NCBI RefSeq assembly: GCF_001423885.1
Contig: NZ_LMPP01000004.1
Location: forward strand, 186,001-250,000
Source: Rathayibacter sp. Leaf185
GTDB lineage: Bacteria; Actinomycetota; Actinomycetes; Actinomycetales; Microbacteriaceae
Direction: 5' to 3'
Length of the DNA: 64,000 nt
Of the stretch, positions 20,786-29,880 are shown piece after piece. Position 1 is the stretch's first letter; each line of letters begins with the position of its first letter. Under the pieces are notes generated by a model, which had not been told where the DNA came from, did not search any database, and worked only from the letters and a program-made list of their open reading frames with translations. The position numbers were made by a program, and so were the translations under genes.

Positions 20786-21511
20786 TCAGGCCGTCGCGCC
20801 CGGCCACTCCGTCGGCAGCGGCGAGGAGGCGGGGGCCACGACGCGCACGATCTCGTCGAGCACCCGCCGTGTCTGTGCCTCGCCGACCCACAGGTGCTTG
20901 CCGCCCTCGACGGCCACGAGCTCGAGCTGCGGCACCGAGGCGAAGCGCTCGGCTGCCTCCGGAGGGCGCAGGTAGTCGTCGAGCTCGGGGATCAGCGCGA
21001 CCAGCGGCCTGCCGTCCTCGGCCCAGGCCGCCACCTCGTCGGCCGACGCGCGGTGCAGTGGCGGCGAGAGGAGGATCGCCCCGTCGATCGGATGCTCCCT
21101 CCCCCACTTGAGGGCGAGCTCGGTGCCGAACGACCAGCCGACGAGCCACGGATGCGGTAGTCCGCGCTCGGCCACGAAGCTCATCGCCGCAGCGACGTCG
21201 GCGCGCTCGGTGTTCCCGTGACCGAACTCGCCCCCACTCGTACCGCGGGGCGAGTGGGTGCCGCGGGTGTTGAACCGCAGCACGGCGAGATCGGCGAGAG
21301 CCGGCAGCCGCGCCGCGGCCTTCCGAAGGATGTGCGAGTCCATGAAGCCGCCGTGCGTGGGCAGCGGATGCAGGGTGACGAGAGTCGCGACCGGCTCGCG
21401 GTCGAGCGGTAGAGCCAGCTCGCCCACCAGGGTCAGCCCGTCGGCCGTCTGCAGCTCGATGTCCTCGCGCCTGGCGGGCAGCATCACTCCGCCGCGGATC
21501 TCGGTCGTCAT
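20786..21511 (-). CDS. Alpha/beta hydrolase
   Basis: A 241-aa protein starting at the ATG overlapping the upstream stop (ATGA), with AAGGAG as ribosome site. The nucleophile elbow is GWSFGTE, the oxyanion region follows TLHPLPTHGG, and the catalytic histidine is probably in GGKHLWVG. The region FNTRGTHSPRGTS resembles KANL3/Tex30-type and dienelactone-hydrolase-like proteins. The substrate is unknown. It is coupled to a small zinc-ribbon gene. Confidence 0.85.
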   Translation of the reverse strand: MTTEIRGGVMLPARREDIELQTADGLTLVGELALPLDREPVATLVTLHPLPTHGGFMDSHILRKAAARLPALADLAVLRFNTRGTHSPRGTSGGEFGHGNTERADVAAAMSFVAERGLPHPWLVGWSFGTELALKWGREHPIDGAILLSPPLHRASADEVAAWAEDGRPLVALIPELDDYLRPPEAAERFASVPQLELVAVEGGKHLWVGEAQTRRVLDEIVRVVAPASSPLPTEWPGATA

Positions 21512-21816
21512 CGGGCTCCTTCGATTCTCCAGCAGTGGGTGTGCCAGTGTCGGCGTCCCGCGAGGTCGGCCGCGTCGCCGAGCGCTCCGTCGGCGCGCCA
21601 GATCACGAGGTGGGCCATCCCGATGTCGATCGTCTGGCCGCAGCCCGGGCAGAGGTAGTTCTTGACGGCGCGGGCAGCCGAGACGGGCTGCACGTTCCAT
21701 TCGCGTCCGCGGCGCGTTTCGGTGCGACGCCAGCCCGCGAGCATCTGCGAGAGATCGCGCTGCTCGTCGCCGTCGTCGTCGCGCCTGCTCCCCCGGGGTC
21801 TGTTGCTGCGCGGCAT
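21508..21816 (-). CDS. Small conserved zinc-finger-like protein
   Basis: A 102-aa protein. The first 40 residues are polar. Then come CPGCGQTIDIG, HLVIW and RRHWHTHCW, a set of cysteines and histidines likely to bind one zinc ion. Proteins of this shape are common in actinobacteria, but I know of no assigned function. The ATG lies 6 bases after a TAGACT -10. It is the first gene of a two-gene unit with the hydrolase. Confidence 0.8.
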   Translation of the reverse strand: MPRSNRPRGSRRDDDGDEQRDLSQMLAGWRRTETRRGREWNVQPVSAARAVKNYLCPGCGQTIDIGMAHLVIWRADGALGDAADLAGRRHWHTHCWRIEGAR

Positions 21817-21822
21817 CGCACC

Positions 21823-21828
21823 AGTCTA
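21823..21828 (-). promoter_or_regulatory. -10 element, leaderless spacing (small zinc-finger gene)
   Basis: TAGACT, then 6 bases, then ATG on the minus strand. It is identical to the mnmA hexamer and spacing. Confidence 0.6.
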
Positions 21829-21853
21829 GGAGGCGCTCGGAGGGCCTCCCGGG

Positions 21854-23596
21854 TCAGTGCGAGCTGTCGTCCATCTCGAGCCGCGTCTCCTCGGCGTCGA
21901 GCATCAGCTGGGCGCGACGGAGGATGCGCGACGAGTAGACGCCGCGGGTCCGCGCCTCCAGGAGCGCCTCGCGCTCGGCGAGCAGGACCGCACGCCGCAG
22001 GTGCAGGTACTGCCCGTGCGGCCCGAGCGGCGCATCGGCGTTCCGCTCCACCTGCTCCCAGGCCACCTGCGACCGGGTGAGGGTGTCGCGGCGGACCCGC
22101 TCGAGCACGCGCGGGGCGACTGTGCCCTCGGGGAGCTCGTCCACCGCCTCCGGGAGCGCCTGGATGCCGGTGGAGGCCACCTCGTCGAGGAGCGTGGCGA
22201 GCTCACGGCGATCGGCATCGCCGTCGCTCCCCTGGATGCCGGTCAGCCGGATCAGCGCCGGGAGGGTCGCTCCCTGCAGCAGGAGGGTGACCACCGCGAC
22301 CGTGAAAGCGATCAGGATCAGCTGCGAGCGGTAGGGCGTCTCCGCGGGAAGGGACTGCGCCGCCGCGAGCGTGACCACGCCGCGCATCCCGGACCACGAC
22401 AGGATCACGCCGCCCCGCCAGCCGAACGCCTCGCTCGTCGTCGCCGCCAGGTCCGTCTCCCGGCGCTGGTAGAGCTTCTCGGCCCGCTGCTGGCGCCTCC
22501 TGAACCGCTCATCGCTCGTGGCGCTGTTGCGCAGCCGCATCACGCCGACCTTCAACCGCCGGTTGATGCGCTCCGCCCGCCGCCCGGAACCGCGCAGCCA
22601 GAGCAGCAGCGGCCAGACGAAGAGCGTCCGCAGCACGATCAGGATGACCACCGTCGCCAGACCGAGGTACACGGCGGTGTCGGCGCCGAGCCCGCCCTTC
22701 ACCTCGCCGATGATCGCCTTGATCTCGGCGCCCATCAGGAGGAACACCCCGTTCTCGAGGAGGAACTGCGCCGTCCGCCAGTTGATCCGCTCGCTGAGTC
22801 GCGACTGCGGGCTCAGGAAGCGGGCGCTGTTGTGGCCGGTGTAGATACCGGTGACCACGACCGCGAGCACACCCGATGCGCCGAGCTCCTCAGCGGGGAT
22901 GTAGGCGAGGAACGGCACCGCGAACGAGACCGCGGTGTCGAGCACGGGGTCGCTCAGCTTCGAGCGGATGAAGACCGTCAGCACGCCCATGACCAGCCCG
23001 AGGGCGATCGCCATCAGCACGGAGTAGACGAAGAGCACCCCGACCTCGCCGATGTCGATGGCATCGGAGGTGACGGAGGAGCCCACCACCGCGGCCGCGG
23101 CCGTCGCGGCGCGCAGGAGCACCAGTGCGGACGCGTCGTTCACGAGGCTCTCGCCCTCGAGCACGGTCACGAGGCGCGGAGGCAGGCCGAGCTTCTTCCC
23201 GATCGAGGTCGCGGCGACCGCATCCGTGGGGCTCACGACCGCACCCAGGGCGATGGCCGCCGGGAGGCTGAGGTCGGGCAGGACGATGTAGAGGAAGAGG
23301 CCGACGACGAGCGCGGTGACGAACACGAGCAGCACCGACAGCCCGAAGATCGAGCGGAGGTTGCGGCGGAAGTCGGTCAGCGGGACCTGGATCGCCGCCG
23401 AGTAGAGCAGCGGCGGCAGCACCCCCGCGAGGATCAGCTCGGGCTCGACCTCGATCTCGGGGACGCCCGGCAGATAGGAGGCGCCGATCCCGACGACCAC
23501 GAGGATCAGCGGAGCCGCGATTCCGAGCCGGCTCGAGAACCGCGCGACCGTGACGACGGTGATGATCCCGGCGATCCCGAGCAGCGCGTAATCCAC
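21854..23596 (-). CDS. Na+/H+ antiporter, CPA1 (NhaP/NHE) family
   Basis: A 580-aa inner-membrane exchanger. About 12 hydrophobic segments span residues 1-330. GAVVSPTDAVAAT and EGESLVNDASALV carry the conserved acidic residues of the ion site. A basic cytoplasmic stretch (~340-375), further membrane segments containing SWSGMRGVVTLAAA, and a C-terminal soluble tail of ~110 residues follow. The start is the GTG at 23596, 6 bases after TACCCT. It probably supports pH and sodium homeostasis; ion specificity cannot be read from the sequence. Confidence 0.92.
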   Translation of the reverse strand: MDYALLGIAGIITVVTVARFSSRLGIAAPLILVVVGIGASYLPGVPEIEVEPELILAGVLPPLLYSAAIQVPLTDFRRNLRSIFGLSVLLVFVTALVVGLFLYIVLPDLSLPAAIALGAVVSPTDAVAATSIGKKLGLPPRLVTVLEGESLVNDASALVLLRAATAAAAVVGSSVTSDAIDIGEVGVLFVYSVLMAIALGLVMGVLTVFIRSKLSDPVLDTAVSFAVPFLAYIPAEELGASGVLAVVVTGIYTGHNSARFLSPQSRLSERINWRTAQFLLENGVFLLMGAEIKAIIGEVKGGLGADTAVYLGLATVVILIVLRTLFVWPLLLWLRGSGRRAERINRRLKVGVMRLRNSATSDERFRRRQQRAEKLYQRRETDLAATTSEAFGWRGGVILSWSGMRGVVTLAAAQSLPAETPYRSQLILIAFTVAVVTLLLQGATLPALIRLTGIQGSDGDADRRELATLLDEVASTGIQALPEAVDELPEGTVAPRVLERVRRDTLTRSQVAWEQVERNADAPLGPHGQYLHLRRAVLLAEREALLEARTRGVYSSRILRRAQLMLDAEETRLEMDDSSH

Positions 23597-23602
23597 GGCA
23601 CC

Positions 23603-23608
23603 AGGGTA
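23603..23608 (-). promoter_or_regulatory. -10 element, leaderless spacing (antiporter gene)
   Basis: TACCCT, 6 bases, then the GTG start, on the minus strand. The same hexamer and spacing precede ftsY. Confidence 0.6.
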
Positions 23609-23657
23609 GCGAGGCGGTCAGCGCCGAGTGTCGCCCGACCGCGCTACCGCAGGCGGA

Positions 23658-24374
23658 TCAGTACCAGCCGACGCTCTCGGAGTGCGCCCAGGCGCCGCAC
23701 GGGGATCCGTAGCGGCCCGAGATGTAGCCGAGACCCCAGGTGATCTGCGTGCTCGCGCTGGTCGCCCAATCGCCGCCCGCACTCGCCATCTTGTTCCCGG
23801 GAAGAGCCTGCGGGATGCCGTAGGCACCGCTGGACTTGTTCTCGGCGTAGACGTTCCAGCCGGATTCGCGGTTCCAGAGCAGGACGAGGCAGTCGTATTC
23901 GCTGTCCGCCCAGCCGCGCTGCACGATCATGTCGTACGCGATCGCCTTGGCCGAGCCGGGGTCGGGAGCGGCGGCACGCGCGACGGGTGCTGCGACCTCC
24001 TCCGACACGTCCTCCTCCTGGACGGCCTCGGCCGTCTCAGTGGGGGTGGGCGTCGGAGTCGGGGTCGGCGTGGGCTTCGCCTGAGCGTCGAAGGTGTCGC
24101 GCTCGACGGTCCGCTCGACGGCACCGGCGACGACCAGACGCTGCGCGGGATCACCGTCGAACCGGGCGGGTGCCTGGTAGTACGGCGAGGCGACCGCTCC
24201 GCTGGAGGGATCGACGACGCTGACCATCACGAACCCGATCGACGCCGCGAAAGCGAGGAATGCGAGGGGGATGCGGGTCCTGGACCGGCGAACGGTGGCC
24301 CGCTTCGCGGCGGTCGGTGCTGCGGTCGAGTGCCGCGAGACCGGTGCCTGGGAGACGGAACGTTCTTGATGCAT
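23658..24374 (-). CDS. Secreted or anchored lysozyme-fold (transglycosylase-like) protein
   Basis: 238 aa from the ATG at 24374; a GTG at 24386 would add four residues. A basic N-terminus leads to one membrane segment (IPLAFLAFAASIGFVMVSVV), an extracellular region with a KPTPTPTP linker, and a C-terminal domain with LLWNRESGWNVYAENKSSGA followed by YGIPQALPG. The glutamate of RES is the likely catalytic acid, as in transglycosylase and aggregation-promoting-factor domains. It probably remodels peptidoglycan; this is inferred from the fold. Confidence 0.87.
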   Translation of the reverse strand: MHQERSVSQAPVSRHSTAAPTAAKRATVRRSRTRIPLAFLAFAASIGFVMVSVVDPSSGAVASPYYQAPARFDGDPAQRLVVAGAVERTVERDTFDAQAKPTPTPTPTPTPTETAEAVQEEDVSEEVAAPVARAAAPDPGSAKAIAYDMIVQRGWADSEYDCLVLLWNRESGWNVYAENKSSGAYGIPQALPGNKMASAGGDWATSASTQITWGLGYISGRYGSPCGAWAHSESVGWY

Positions 24375-24435
24375 AGCCACGATCACGAAAGCATAACGGA
24401 CTAAAGCCTGATCGGCCAGGCTATCGACGCGCGCG

Positions 24436-24987
24436 TCAGCGGACCGCCAGCATCACGTCGACCACGGTGTCGAGCACGAGGTCGACCTGCGGCTCCGAGT
24501 ACCCGCCGCGCTGCGGGGCGAACGAGACTGTGCGGACGTCGTCGACGGTGAGGACGGAGCCGTCTCGGAAGTAGCCGGAGATGCGGTCGGCGAAGGCGTC
24601 GACCTGCCGGATGTTGTAGCCGGTGGTGAGCACGCCGGCATGATCGAAGCGCTCGCGGGCGGGCCGGGCGAGGCGGTTGACGATCTCCTGCGCGGTACCG
24701 CGCGCCTCCCGCAGCCACTGCTCCTCGCCCTTCTCGGCGATGGCGAACTGGCGCTCCCGGAGCGCGAACGCATCCTCGAGGCGCTCGAGCGCCGCGTCGA
24801 CGTGGGGCGCGGAGTAGCCCCCCTTCTTGAGCGAGAACGCCGTGTGGCGGAGGTCGGCGGCCCGCAGATCGGCGGGTCCGCCGGAGAGCTGCGCGTACGC
24901 CTCCCGAGCCGAGGCCAGGAACGAGTCGACCTCGGCGGTGTCGTAGCCGGGCCGGGACTCGCGCGCGTAGGGGAAGGGAGCGTCCAT
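24436..24987 (-). CDS. DivIVA-domain repeat protein
   Basis: A 183-aa protein containing four copies of a short motif of the type G-Y-x(4)-V-D-x-(F/A/L): PGYDTAEVDSFL, GGYSAPHVDAAL, TGYNIRQVDAFA and GGYSEPQVDLVL. This is the DivIVA N-terminal signature repeated, separated by short helical stretches with no long coiled coil. Such actinobacterial proteins are uncharacterised; a link to cell-wall growth sites is inferred. The ATG lies 6 bases after CAGAAT, so it may be leaderless. It lies downstream of cdsA on the same strand. Confidence 0.82.
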   Translation of the reverse strand: MDAPFPYARESRPGYDTAEVDSFLASAREAYAQLSGGPADLRAADLRHTAFSLKKGGYSAPHVDAALERLEDAFALRERQFAIAEKGEEQWLREARGTAQEIVNRLARPARERFDHAGVLTTGYNIRQVDAFADRISGYFRDGSVLTVDDVRTVSFAPQRGGYSEPQVDLVLDTVVDVMLAVR

Positions 24988-24993
24988 CCCGTC

Positions 24994-24999
24994 ATTCTG
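24994..24999 (-). promoter_or_regulatory. Possible -10 with leaderless spacing (DivIVA-repeat gene)
   Basis: CAGAAT, 6 bases, then ATG. CAGAAT is also the likely -10 of rplS, where it has a good -35, so this variant is credible here. Confidence 0.45.
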
Positions 25000-25058
25000 C
25001 CAAGAGCCGCGGCCCGCGGCCGACAGCGGCGCGCTCGGCCAGGGCCCTGCCCGCTGGC

Positions 25059-26075
25059 TCAGTGCGCGAAGACGAAGTACAGCACGTAGGCCGCTGCTGC
25101 CGACGGGAGGATCGAGTCGAGCCGGTCCAGCAGGCCGCCGTGCCCCGGCAGCCACGTGCTCATGTCCTTGATCCCGATGTCGCGCTTGATGAGCGACTCG
25201 GCGAGATCGCCGAGCGTCGCCGTCAGGAGGATCACCGCACCGAAGATCGCGCCCACCCACCACGGCTGGTCGAGCAGCAGGACGGCGAGCAGCACGCCCG
25301 CCACCACTCCTGCGATGCCGGCGCCGGCGAAGCCCTCCCAGGTCTTCTTCGGGCTGATGCGCGGGGCCATCGGGTGCTTGCCCCAGGTGAGGCCGCTCGC
25401 GTACGCGCCGGTGTCGACCACGATCGCGAGGACGAGGAACGACAGCGCCCAGAGCTGACCGCCCGGCTCGGCGACGAGGCGGATCGCGAACGCGCCGAGG
25501 AACGTGACGTAGGCCTGCACGAAGGCACCGAGACCGAGGTCGAGCAGCAGATCCTTCCGCGTCGACGAGGTGTGCTTGACGAGCTGCTCGCCCAGGCGCC
25601 ACAGGGCGATGAAGATCGAGCCCAGGAGGACCGCGAGGAACCCGCCGGAGATGCCCCCGTAATACGCGGCGGGCACCGCCACGACCGCCACGATCCCGGT
25701 GGGGATGCGCGGGATGTCGCGACCGGCGTGGCGCAGCGCGATGGAGAGCTCCAGCGCGGCGAACAGCACGAGCACCCCGGCGAGCACCATGAAGAGCTCT
25801 TTGATCACGAGGAGGCTGACGAGCATCACGCCGACACCGGCGAGGCCGATGAGCGTCGCAGAGACGAGGTTGCGCCCGGAGCGCGCCGTCAGACGGTCGT
25901 TCGTCGCCTCGAGCTGCGCCCTCGTCGCCTCGAGCTGCCGCTCGACATCGGCACGGCCCTGCTGGGCACGCGCACGCAGGGCGTCGCGCGTGACCATCCG
26001 CGACCCCCGGGCTCCCGGGACGTGCGGACCGAGTGGCTCCTCGCCGCCTTCGGGTTCCACGGGGTGCTCTGCCAC
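25059..26075 (-). CDS. cdsA: Phosphatidate cytidylyltransferase CdsA
   Basis: Makes CDP-diacylglycerol from phosphatidic acid and CTP for phospholipid synthesis. The 338-aa protein has a ~65-residue charged cytoplasmic N-terminus, then about eight membrane segments. The family signature is at the C-terminus: GDLAESLIKRDIGIKD, then LPGHGGLLDRLDS. The start is the GTG at 26075, 6 bases after the frr stop, so the two are co-transcribed. The order frr-cdsA is conserved in many bacteria. Confidence 0.94.
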   Translation of the reverse strand: MAEHPVEPEGGEEPLGPHVPGARGSRMVTRDALRARAQQGRADVERQLEATRAQLEATNDRLTARSGRNLVSATLIGLAGVGVMLVSLLVIKELFMVLAGVLVLFAALELSIALRHAGRDIPRIPTGIVAVVAVPAAYYGGISGGFLAVLLGSIFIALWRLGEQLVKHTSSTRKDLLLDLGLGAFVQAYVTFLGAFAIRLVAEPGGQLWALSFLVLAIVVDTGAYASGLTWGKHPMAPRISPKKTWEGFAGAGIAGVVAGVLLAVLLLDQPWWVGAIFGAVILLTATLGDLAESLIKRDIGIKDMSTWLPGHGGLLDRLDSILPSAAAAYVLYFVFAH

Positions 26076-26081
26076 GGCCGA

Positions 26082-26636
26082 CTACACCTCGAGGAGTTCG
26101 GATTCCTTGCGCTTGAGCGCCTCGTCGATCGCGTCGACGTGCTGCTTCGTGAGCGCCTCGAGCTCCTTCTCACCGCGCGAGAGCTCGTCGTCGCCGATGT
26201 CGCCCTTCAGTGCGTCGAGGTCGTCCTTCGCCTTGCGGCGGATGTTGCGGACGGCGATCTTCGCGTCCTCCGCCTTGGTGCGGACGACCTTCACGAACTC
26301 CTTGCGGCGCTCGGTCGTCAGCTCGGGGAGGGTGACGCGGATGAGCGTGCCGTCATTGGTGGGATTCGCGCCGAGGTTCGGCATGTCCCGGATGGCCTGC
26401 TCGATGTCGCGCAGCGAGCCCTTGTCGTAGGGCGTGACGAGGAGCGTGCGCGCCTCCTGGTTCTGCATCGACGCGAGCTGCGACAGCGGAGTCGGCGTGC
26501 CGTAGTAGCTCACCAGCACCTTCTGGAACATGCCGGGGTTCGCCCGGCCGGTGCGCACGGACGAGAAGTCCTCCTTGGCGACCTCGACGGCCTTGCCCAT
26601 CTTGGTCTTCGCGTCGGCCAGTACATCCGAGATCAC
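26082..26636 (-). CDS. frr: Ribosome recycling factor
   Basis: With EF-G, splits post-termination ribosomes. The 184-aa protein matches the family length. [12 protein letters not shown] near residue 25 and the C-terminal helix of the three-helix bundle are clear. The start is the GTG at 26636, with AAGGAG 6 bases upstream. It lies 34 bases after pyrH, as in most bacteria. Confidence 0.96.
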   Translation of the reverse strand: MISDVLADAKTKMGKAVEVAKEDFSSVRTGRANPGMFQKVLVSYYGTPTPLSQLASMQNQEARTLLVTPYDKGSLRDIEQAIRDMPNLGANPTNDGTLIRVTLPELTTERRKEFVKVVRTKAEDAKIAVRNIRRKAKDDLDALKGDIGDDELSRGEKELEALTKQHVDAIDEALKRKESELLEV

Positions 26637-26670
26637 AGGGGGCTCCTTAGTAAAGAGGGAAGTGGTCAGT

Positions 26671-27402
26671 CTAGTTCGAGACGAGGGTGCCGAGCTGGGC
26701 CCCGCGGATGGCCTTGGCGACGTTGCCAGCGGGCTCCATCCCGAAGACCTGCATCGGCATGCCGTTGTCCATGCAGAGGCTGAAGGCGGTCGAGTCGACG
26801 ACCTTGAGACCCCGCTGGAGCGCCTCCTGGTAGGTGAGGGTGTCGAGCTTCTTGGCGTCGGGGTTCGTCCGCGGGTCGGCGTCGTAGACACCGTCGACGC
26901 CGTTCTTCGCGACGAGGACGACGTCGGCGTGCGTCTCGAGAGCGCGCTGCGCGGCGACCGTGTCGGTCGAGAAGTACGGCAGTCCGGCACCGGCGCCGAA
27001 GATGACGACGCGGCCCTTCTCCATGTGGCGGATCGCGCGGCGGGGGATGTAGGGCTCGGCGACCTGCGTCATCGCGATCGCCGACTGCACCCGCGTCTCC
27101 GCTCCGGCCTGCTCGAGGAAGTCCTGCAGTGCGAGGGCGTTCATCACGGTGCCCAGCATGCCCATGTAGTCGGCGCGCCCGCGGTCCATGCCGCGCTGCG
27201 ACAGCTCTGCTCCGCGGAAGAAGTTGCCTCCGCCGACGACGACCGAGATCTCGACCTCGGTGGCCGCATCCGCGATCTCCCGCGCGAGAGCGCTGATGAC
27301 ATCGGGATTCACGCCGAGCGTGCCTGCACCGAACGCCTCCCCCGACAGCTTCAGAAGCACCCTGCGGCGCTTGCCCGTCGTCATCGCATCCGTCTGCGTC
27401 AT
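26671..27402 (-). CDS. pyrH: UMP kinase PyrH
   Basis: Phosphorylates UMP to UDP in pyrimidine synthesis; a hexameric amino-acid-kinase-fold enzyme. The 243-aa protein has KLSGEAFG (residues ~18-25), [23 protein letters not shown] and the C-terminal DNGMPMQVF. The ATG at 27402 is preceded by GGGAGGAAAC. A TAGATT hexamer about 30 bases upstream may be its -10, which gives pyrH-frr-cdsA its own promoter after the tsf terminator. Confidence 0.96.
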   Translation of the reverse strand: MTQTDAMTTGKRRRVLLKLSGEAFGAGTLGVNPDVISALAREIADAATEVEISVVVGGGNFFRGAELSQRGMDRGRADYMGMLGTVMNALALQDFLEQAGAETRVQSAIAMTQVAEPYIPRRAIRHMEKGRVVIFGAGAGLPYFSTDTVAAQRALETHADVVLVAKNGVDGVYDADPRTNPDAKKLDTLTYQEALQRGLKVVDSTAFSLCMDNGMPMQVFGMEPAGNVAKAIRGAQLGTLVSN

Positions 27403-27493
27403 GGACGTTTCCTCCCGTAGACCCGTACAAATCTATCCCGCGCGGGACGCACCCGCGACCAGCCCCGGGGCACCCGACCCCGGGCAGAGCGAA

Positions 27494-27527
27494 GGGAGTC
27501 CGGGTCGACTGAACGACCCGGACTCCC
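27494..27527 (-). terminator. Terminator of rpsB-tsf
   Basis: A perfect 14-bp stem (GGGAGTCCGGGTCG) with the 6-base loop ACTGAA lies just after the tsf stop on the minus strand. Confidence 0.85.
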
Positions 27528-27537
27528 CTCGTGTGTC

Positions 27538-28365
27538 TTAGGCGCCGACCTTGAAACGGGCGAAGCCCGAGACGGTCAGACCCGCGTCGCTCAGGACCTT
27601 GGCGACGGACAGCTTGTTGTCCTTCGCGTAGTCCTGGTCGAGCAGCGCGACCTGCTTGAAGTACGCGTTGACGCGTCCCTCGATGATCTTCGGAAGGGCT
27701 GCCTCGGGCTTGCCCTCGCCGCGCGAGATCTCCTCGACGATGCGGCGCTCGTTGTCGACCTCGGCGGTCGGGACGTCCTCGCGCGACAGGTACGTCGGGT
27801 TGGCGAACGAGATGTGCTGCGCCACGGAGCGCGCGGTCTCGGCGTCGTGCCCCGAGTAGCCCACGACCACGCCGACCTGCGGGGGCAGGTCCTTGTTGGT
27901 CTTGTGCAGGTAGACGGCGAAGTGCTCGCCGGTCACGGTGGCGACGCGGCGGAGCTCCACCTTCTCGCCGAGGATGGCGGCCTCGTCGTTGATGATGTCG
28001 GCGACGGTCTTGCCGCCGGCGGGGGCCGCGAGGGCCTCCTCGACGGTGGTCGAGCCGGCGGCGACGACCGCAGCGAGCACGGCGTCGGCGAGGGCGATGA
28101 ACTTCGTGCCCTTGGCGACGAAGTCGGTCTCGCAGGCGAGCTCGATCATGGTCGCGACTCCGCCGTTCTCAGCGGCGGCGACGAGGCCCTCGCTGGTCGA
28201 GCGGTCGGCGCGCTTCGCGTTGCCCTTGGCGCCCTTGAGGCGGAGGATCTCGACGGCCTTGTCCAGGTCGCCGTCGGCCTCGACGAGAGCGTTCTTCGTG
28301 TCGACCATTCCGGTACCGAGCTGCTCGCGCAGCGTCTTGACGTCAGCGAGGCTGAAAGTAGCCAT
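27538..28365 (-). CDS. tsf: Elongation factor Ts
   Basis: Nucleotide exchange factor for EF-Tu. The 275-aa protein has an N-terminal UBA-like helix pair (LREQLGTGMVDTKNAL) and the signature ELACETDFVAKG near residue 75, then the two core subdomains. The length is normal for actinobacteria. It follows rpsB at a distance of about 155 bases that contains a hairpin. Confidence 0.96.
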   Translation of the reverse strand: MATFSLADVKTLREQLGTGMVDTKNALVEADGDLDKAVEILRLKGAKGNAKRADRSTSEGLVAAAENGGVATMIELACETDFVAKGTKFIALADAVLAAVVAAGSTTVEEALAAPAGGKTVADIINDEAAILGEKVELRRVATVTGEHFAVYLHKTNKDLPPQVGVVVGYSGHDAETARSVAQHISFANPTYLSREDVPTAEVDNERRIVEEISRGEGKPEAALPKIIEGRVNAYFKQVALLDQDYAKDNKLSVAKVLSDAGLTVSGFARFKVGA

Positions 28366-28465
28366 AGTTCTGCGTACTCCTTCGTGTTCTGAAGACCCCG
28401 GTCGCCGTCTCGGCTCGTCGGGTCCCCAGCGATTCTGTTACGGGGATGTCGTGCTCCTACCGAAC

Positions 28466-28505
28466 GGGGGCCGAACGTTCTGCATCCGCAGAACGTCCGA
28501 CCCCC
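28466..28505 (-). terminator. Imperfect hairpin between rpsB and tsf
   Basis: An 18-bp stem with two mismatches and a 4-base ATCC loop, GGGGGCCGAACGTTCTGC against its near-complement. It lies just after the rpsB stop. It could be an attenuator or RNA-processing site that lowers tsf relative to rpsB. Confidence 0.55.
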
Positions 28506-28521
28506 GACTCAGGAGGTGGTG

Positions 28522-29505
28522 TCAGGCCTTGGCGGTCTCGTCGGTCGAGGCCTCGGCGGGCGCGTCGGTCGACTCGGCAGGGGCCTCGTCGGCAACGGTC
28601 TCGTCGACGACGAGCTCGTCGGCGGGCGACTCGGCCTCGGCGACGGCCTCGTCGATCGTCTCGGCCTCGGCGTCGGCGACCTTCTCGGTCTCCGCGCCGG
28701 CCTGCTCGTTCGGCTCCTCGACGGCGGCATCGGGGGTGCCCGACGTGAGCAGCTCCTTCTCCCACTCGGCGAGCGGCTCGACGGCGGAGACGTTGCCCTC
28801 GGCCTCGGGCTTCTGGTGACGCTGGATGAGGCCCTCGGCTGCGGCGTCGGCGATGATGCGGGTGAGCAGGCTCACCGAGCGGATCGCGTCGTCGTTGCCC
28901 GGGATCGGGTACTGGACCTCGTCGGGGTCGCAGTTCGTGTCGAGGATGCCGATGACCGGGATGCCCAGCTTCTTGGCCTCGTCGATCGCGAGGTGCTCCT
29001 TCTTGGTGTCGACGACCCACAGGGCCGACGGCGTCTTCGAGAGGTTGCGGATTCCGCCGAGCGACTTGTGCAGCTTGTCGAGCTCGCGCTTCTTGATGAG
29101 GAGTTCCTTCTTCGTGAACCCGCTCTTGGCGGTGTCGTCGAAGTCGAGCTCCTCGAGCTCCTTCATGCGCGCGAGGCGCTTGGAGACGGTCTGGAAGTTG
29201 GTCAGCAGACCACCGAGCCAGCGCTGGTTGACGTAGGGCTGGCCGACGCGGGTCGCCTGCTCCGAGATCGCGTTCTGCGCCTGCTTCTTGGTGCCGACGA
29301 AGAGGATGGTGCCGCCGTGGGCGACCGTCTCCTTCACGAAGTCGTAGCTCTTGTCGATGTAGGCCAGCGACTGCTGGAGGTCGATGATGTAGCTGCCCGA
29401 GCGCTCGGTCAGGATGAAGCGCTTCATCTTCGGGTTCCAGCGACGGGTCTGGTGCCCGAAGTGGACGCCGCTGTCGAGCAGCTGGCGCATGGTGACGACT
29501 GCCAT
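28522..29505 (-). CDS. rpsB: 30S ribosomal protein S2 with a long acidic tail
   Basis: Component of the small subunit. The protein has 327 aa from the ATG at 29505, with AAGGAG upstream. The S2 core contains [23 protein letters not shown] at the start and the family motif [16 protein letters not shown] near residue 155. The last ~80 residues are a Glu/Ala/Asp-rich tail absent from E. coli S2 (about 240 aa) but seen in some actinobacteria. Earlier in-frame starts add only low-complexity sequence. Confidence 0.95.
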   Translation of the reverse strand: MAVVTMRQLLDSGVHFGHQTRRWNPKMKRFILTERSGSYIIDLQQSLAYIDKSYDFVKETVAHGGTILFVGTKKQAQNAISEQATRVGQPYVNQRWLGGLLTNFQTVSKRLARMKELEELDFDDTAKSGFTKKELLIKKRELDKLHKSLGGIRNLSKTPSALWVVDTKKEHLAIDEAKKLGIPVIGILDTNCDPDEVQYPIPGNDDAIRSVSLLTRIIADAAAEGLIQRHQKPEAEGNVSAVEPLAEWEKELLTSGTPDAAVEEPNEQAGAETEKVADAEAETIDEAVAEAESPADELVVDETVADEAPAESTDAPAEASTDETAKA

Positions 29506-29697
29506 GAGTCGTTCTCCTTGTCTCGGGGCTCGGGCGCACGACGGCGCCGAACTCCCGTTCGGTTGTCTGTGACGGCCGGTCGGCACGTCACCCTGGCGCC
29601 CGGCGTGCTCCCGCCCGTCCGAGTGAGCGGAGGGACCGTGGGGAGCGGAGGCCGAATGGGCGCGCGTAGTCACCCCGACGAGCGAGGTGCTGGCTAG

Positions 29698-29703
29698 ATC
29701 TTA
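29698..29703 (-). promoter_or_regulatory. Possible -10 of rpsB
   Basis: TAAGAT on the minus strand lies about 190 bases before the rpsB ATG. The leader would contain a small perfect hairpin at 29547-29562 (CCGAAC/GTTCGG). An autoregulatory S2 leader is possible but not shown. Confidence 0.4.
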
Positions 29704-29748
29704 GCACCCGCGCGGGATCGGGCCGAGCTACCGCTCGCCGTGTGCGTG

Positions 29749-29862
29749 TCCGGCTCGCAGAGACAGCTCCGGCTCGCAGGAACACGTCCGGCTCGCAGAA
29801 ACACGTCCGGCTCGCGGGAATCCGGGATTCCGACGAGCCGAACGTGATTCCGCGAGCCGGAG
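29749..29862. repeat. Array of six 19-bp units, four forward and two inverted
   Basis: Four abutting 19-bp units with consensus TCCGGCTCGCAGGAACACG begin at 29749, 29768, 29787 and 29806. Two inverted units follow without a break at 29825 and 29844. The 19-bp phase is exact across the turn-around. The array lies between the sugar porter stop and the rpsB promoter. The same units occur at 47401, and a related array lies at 59512. Confidence 0.85.
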
Positions 29863-29880
29863 GTCCGCCGCGGGTGCGAG

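Noticed and set aside
29506-29697. Autoregulatory rpsB leader RNA
   Set aside because: One small hairpin is visible, but I could not match it to a known S2-binding structure.
29749-29862. Short CRISPR array
   Set aside because: Units abut directly with no spacers, part of the array is inverted, and no cas genes are near.
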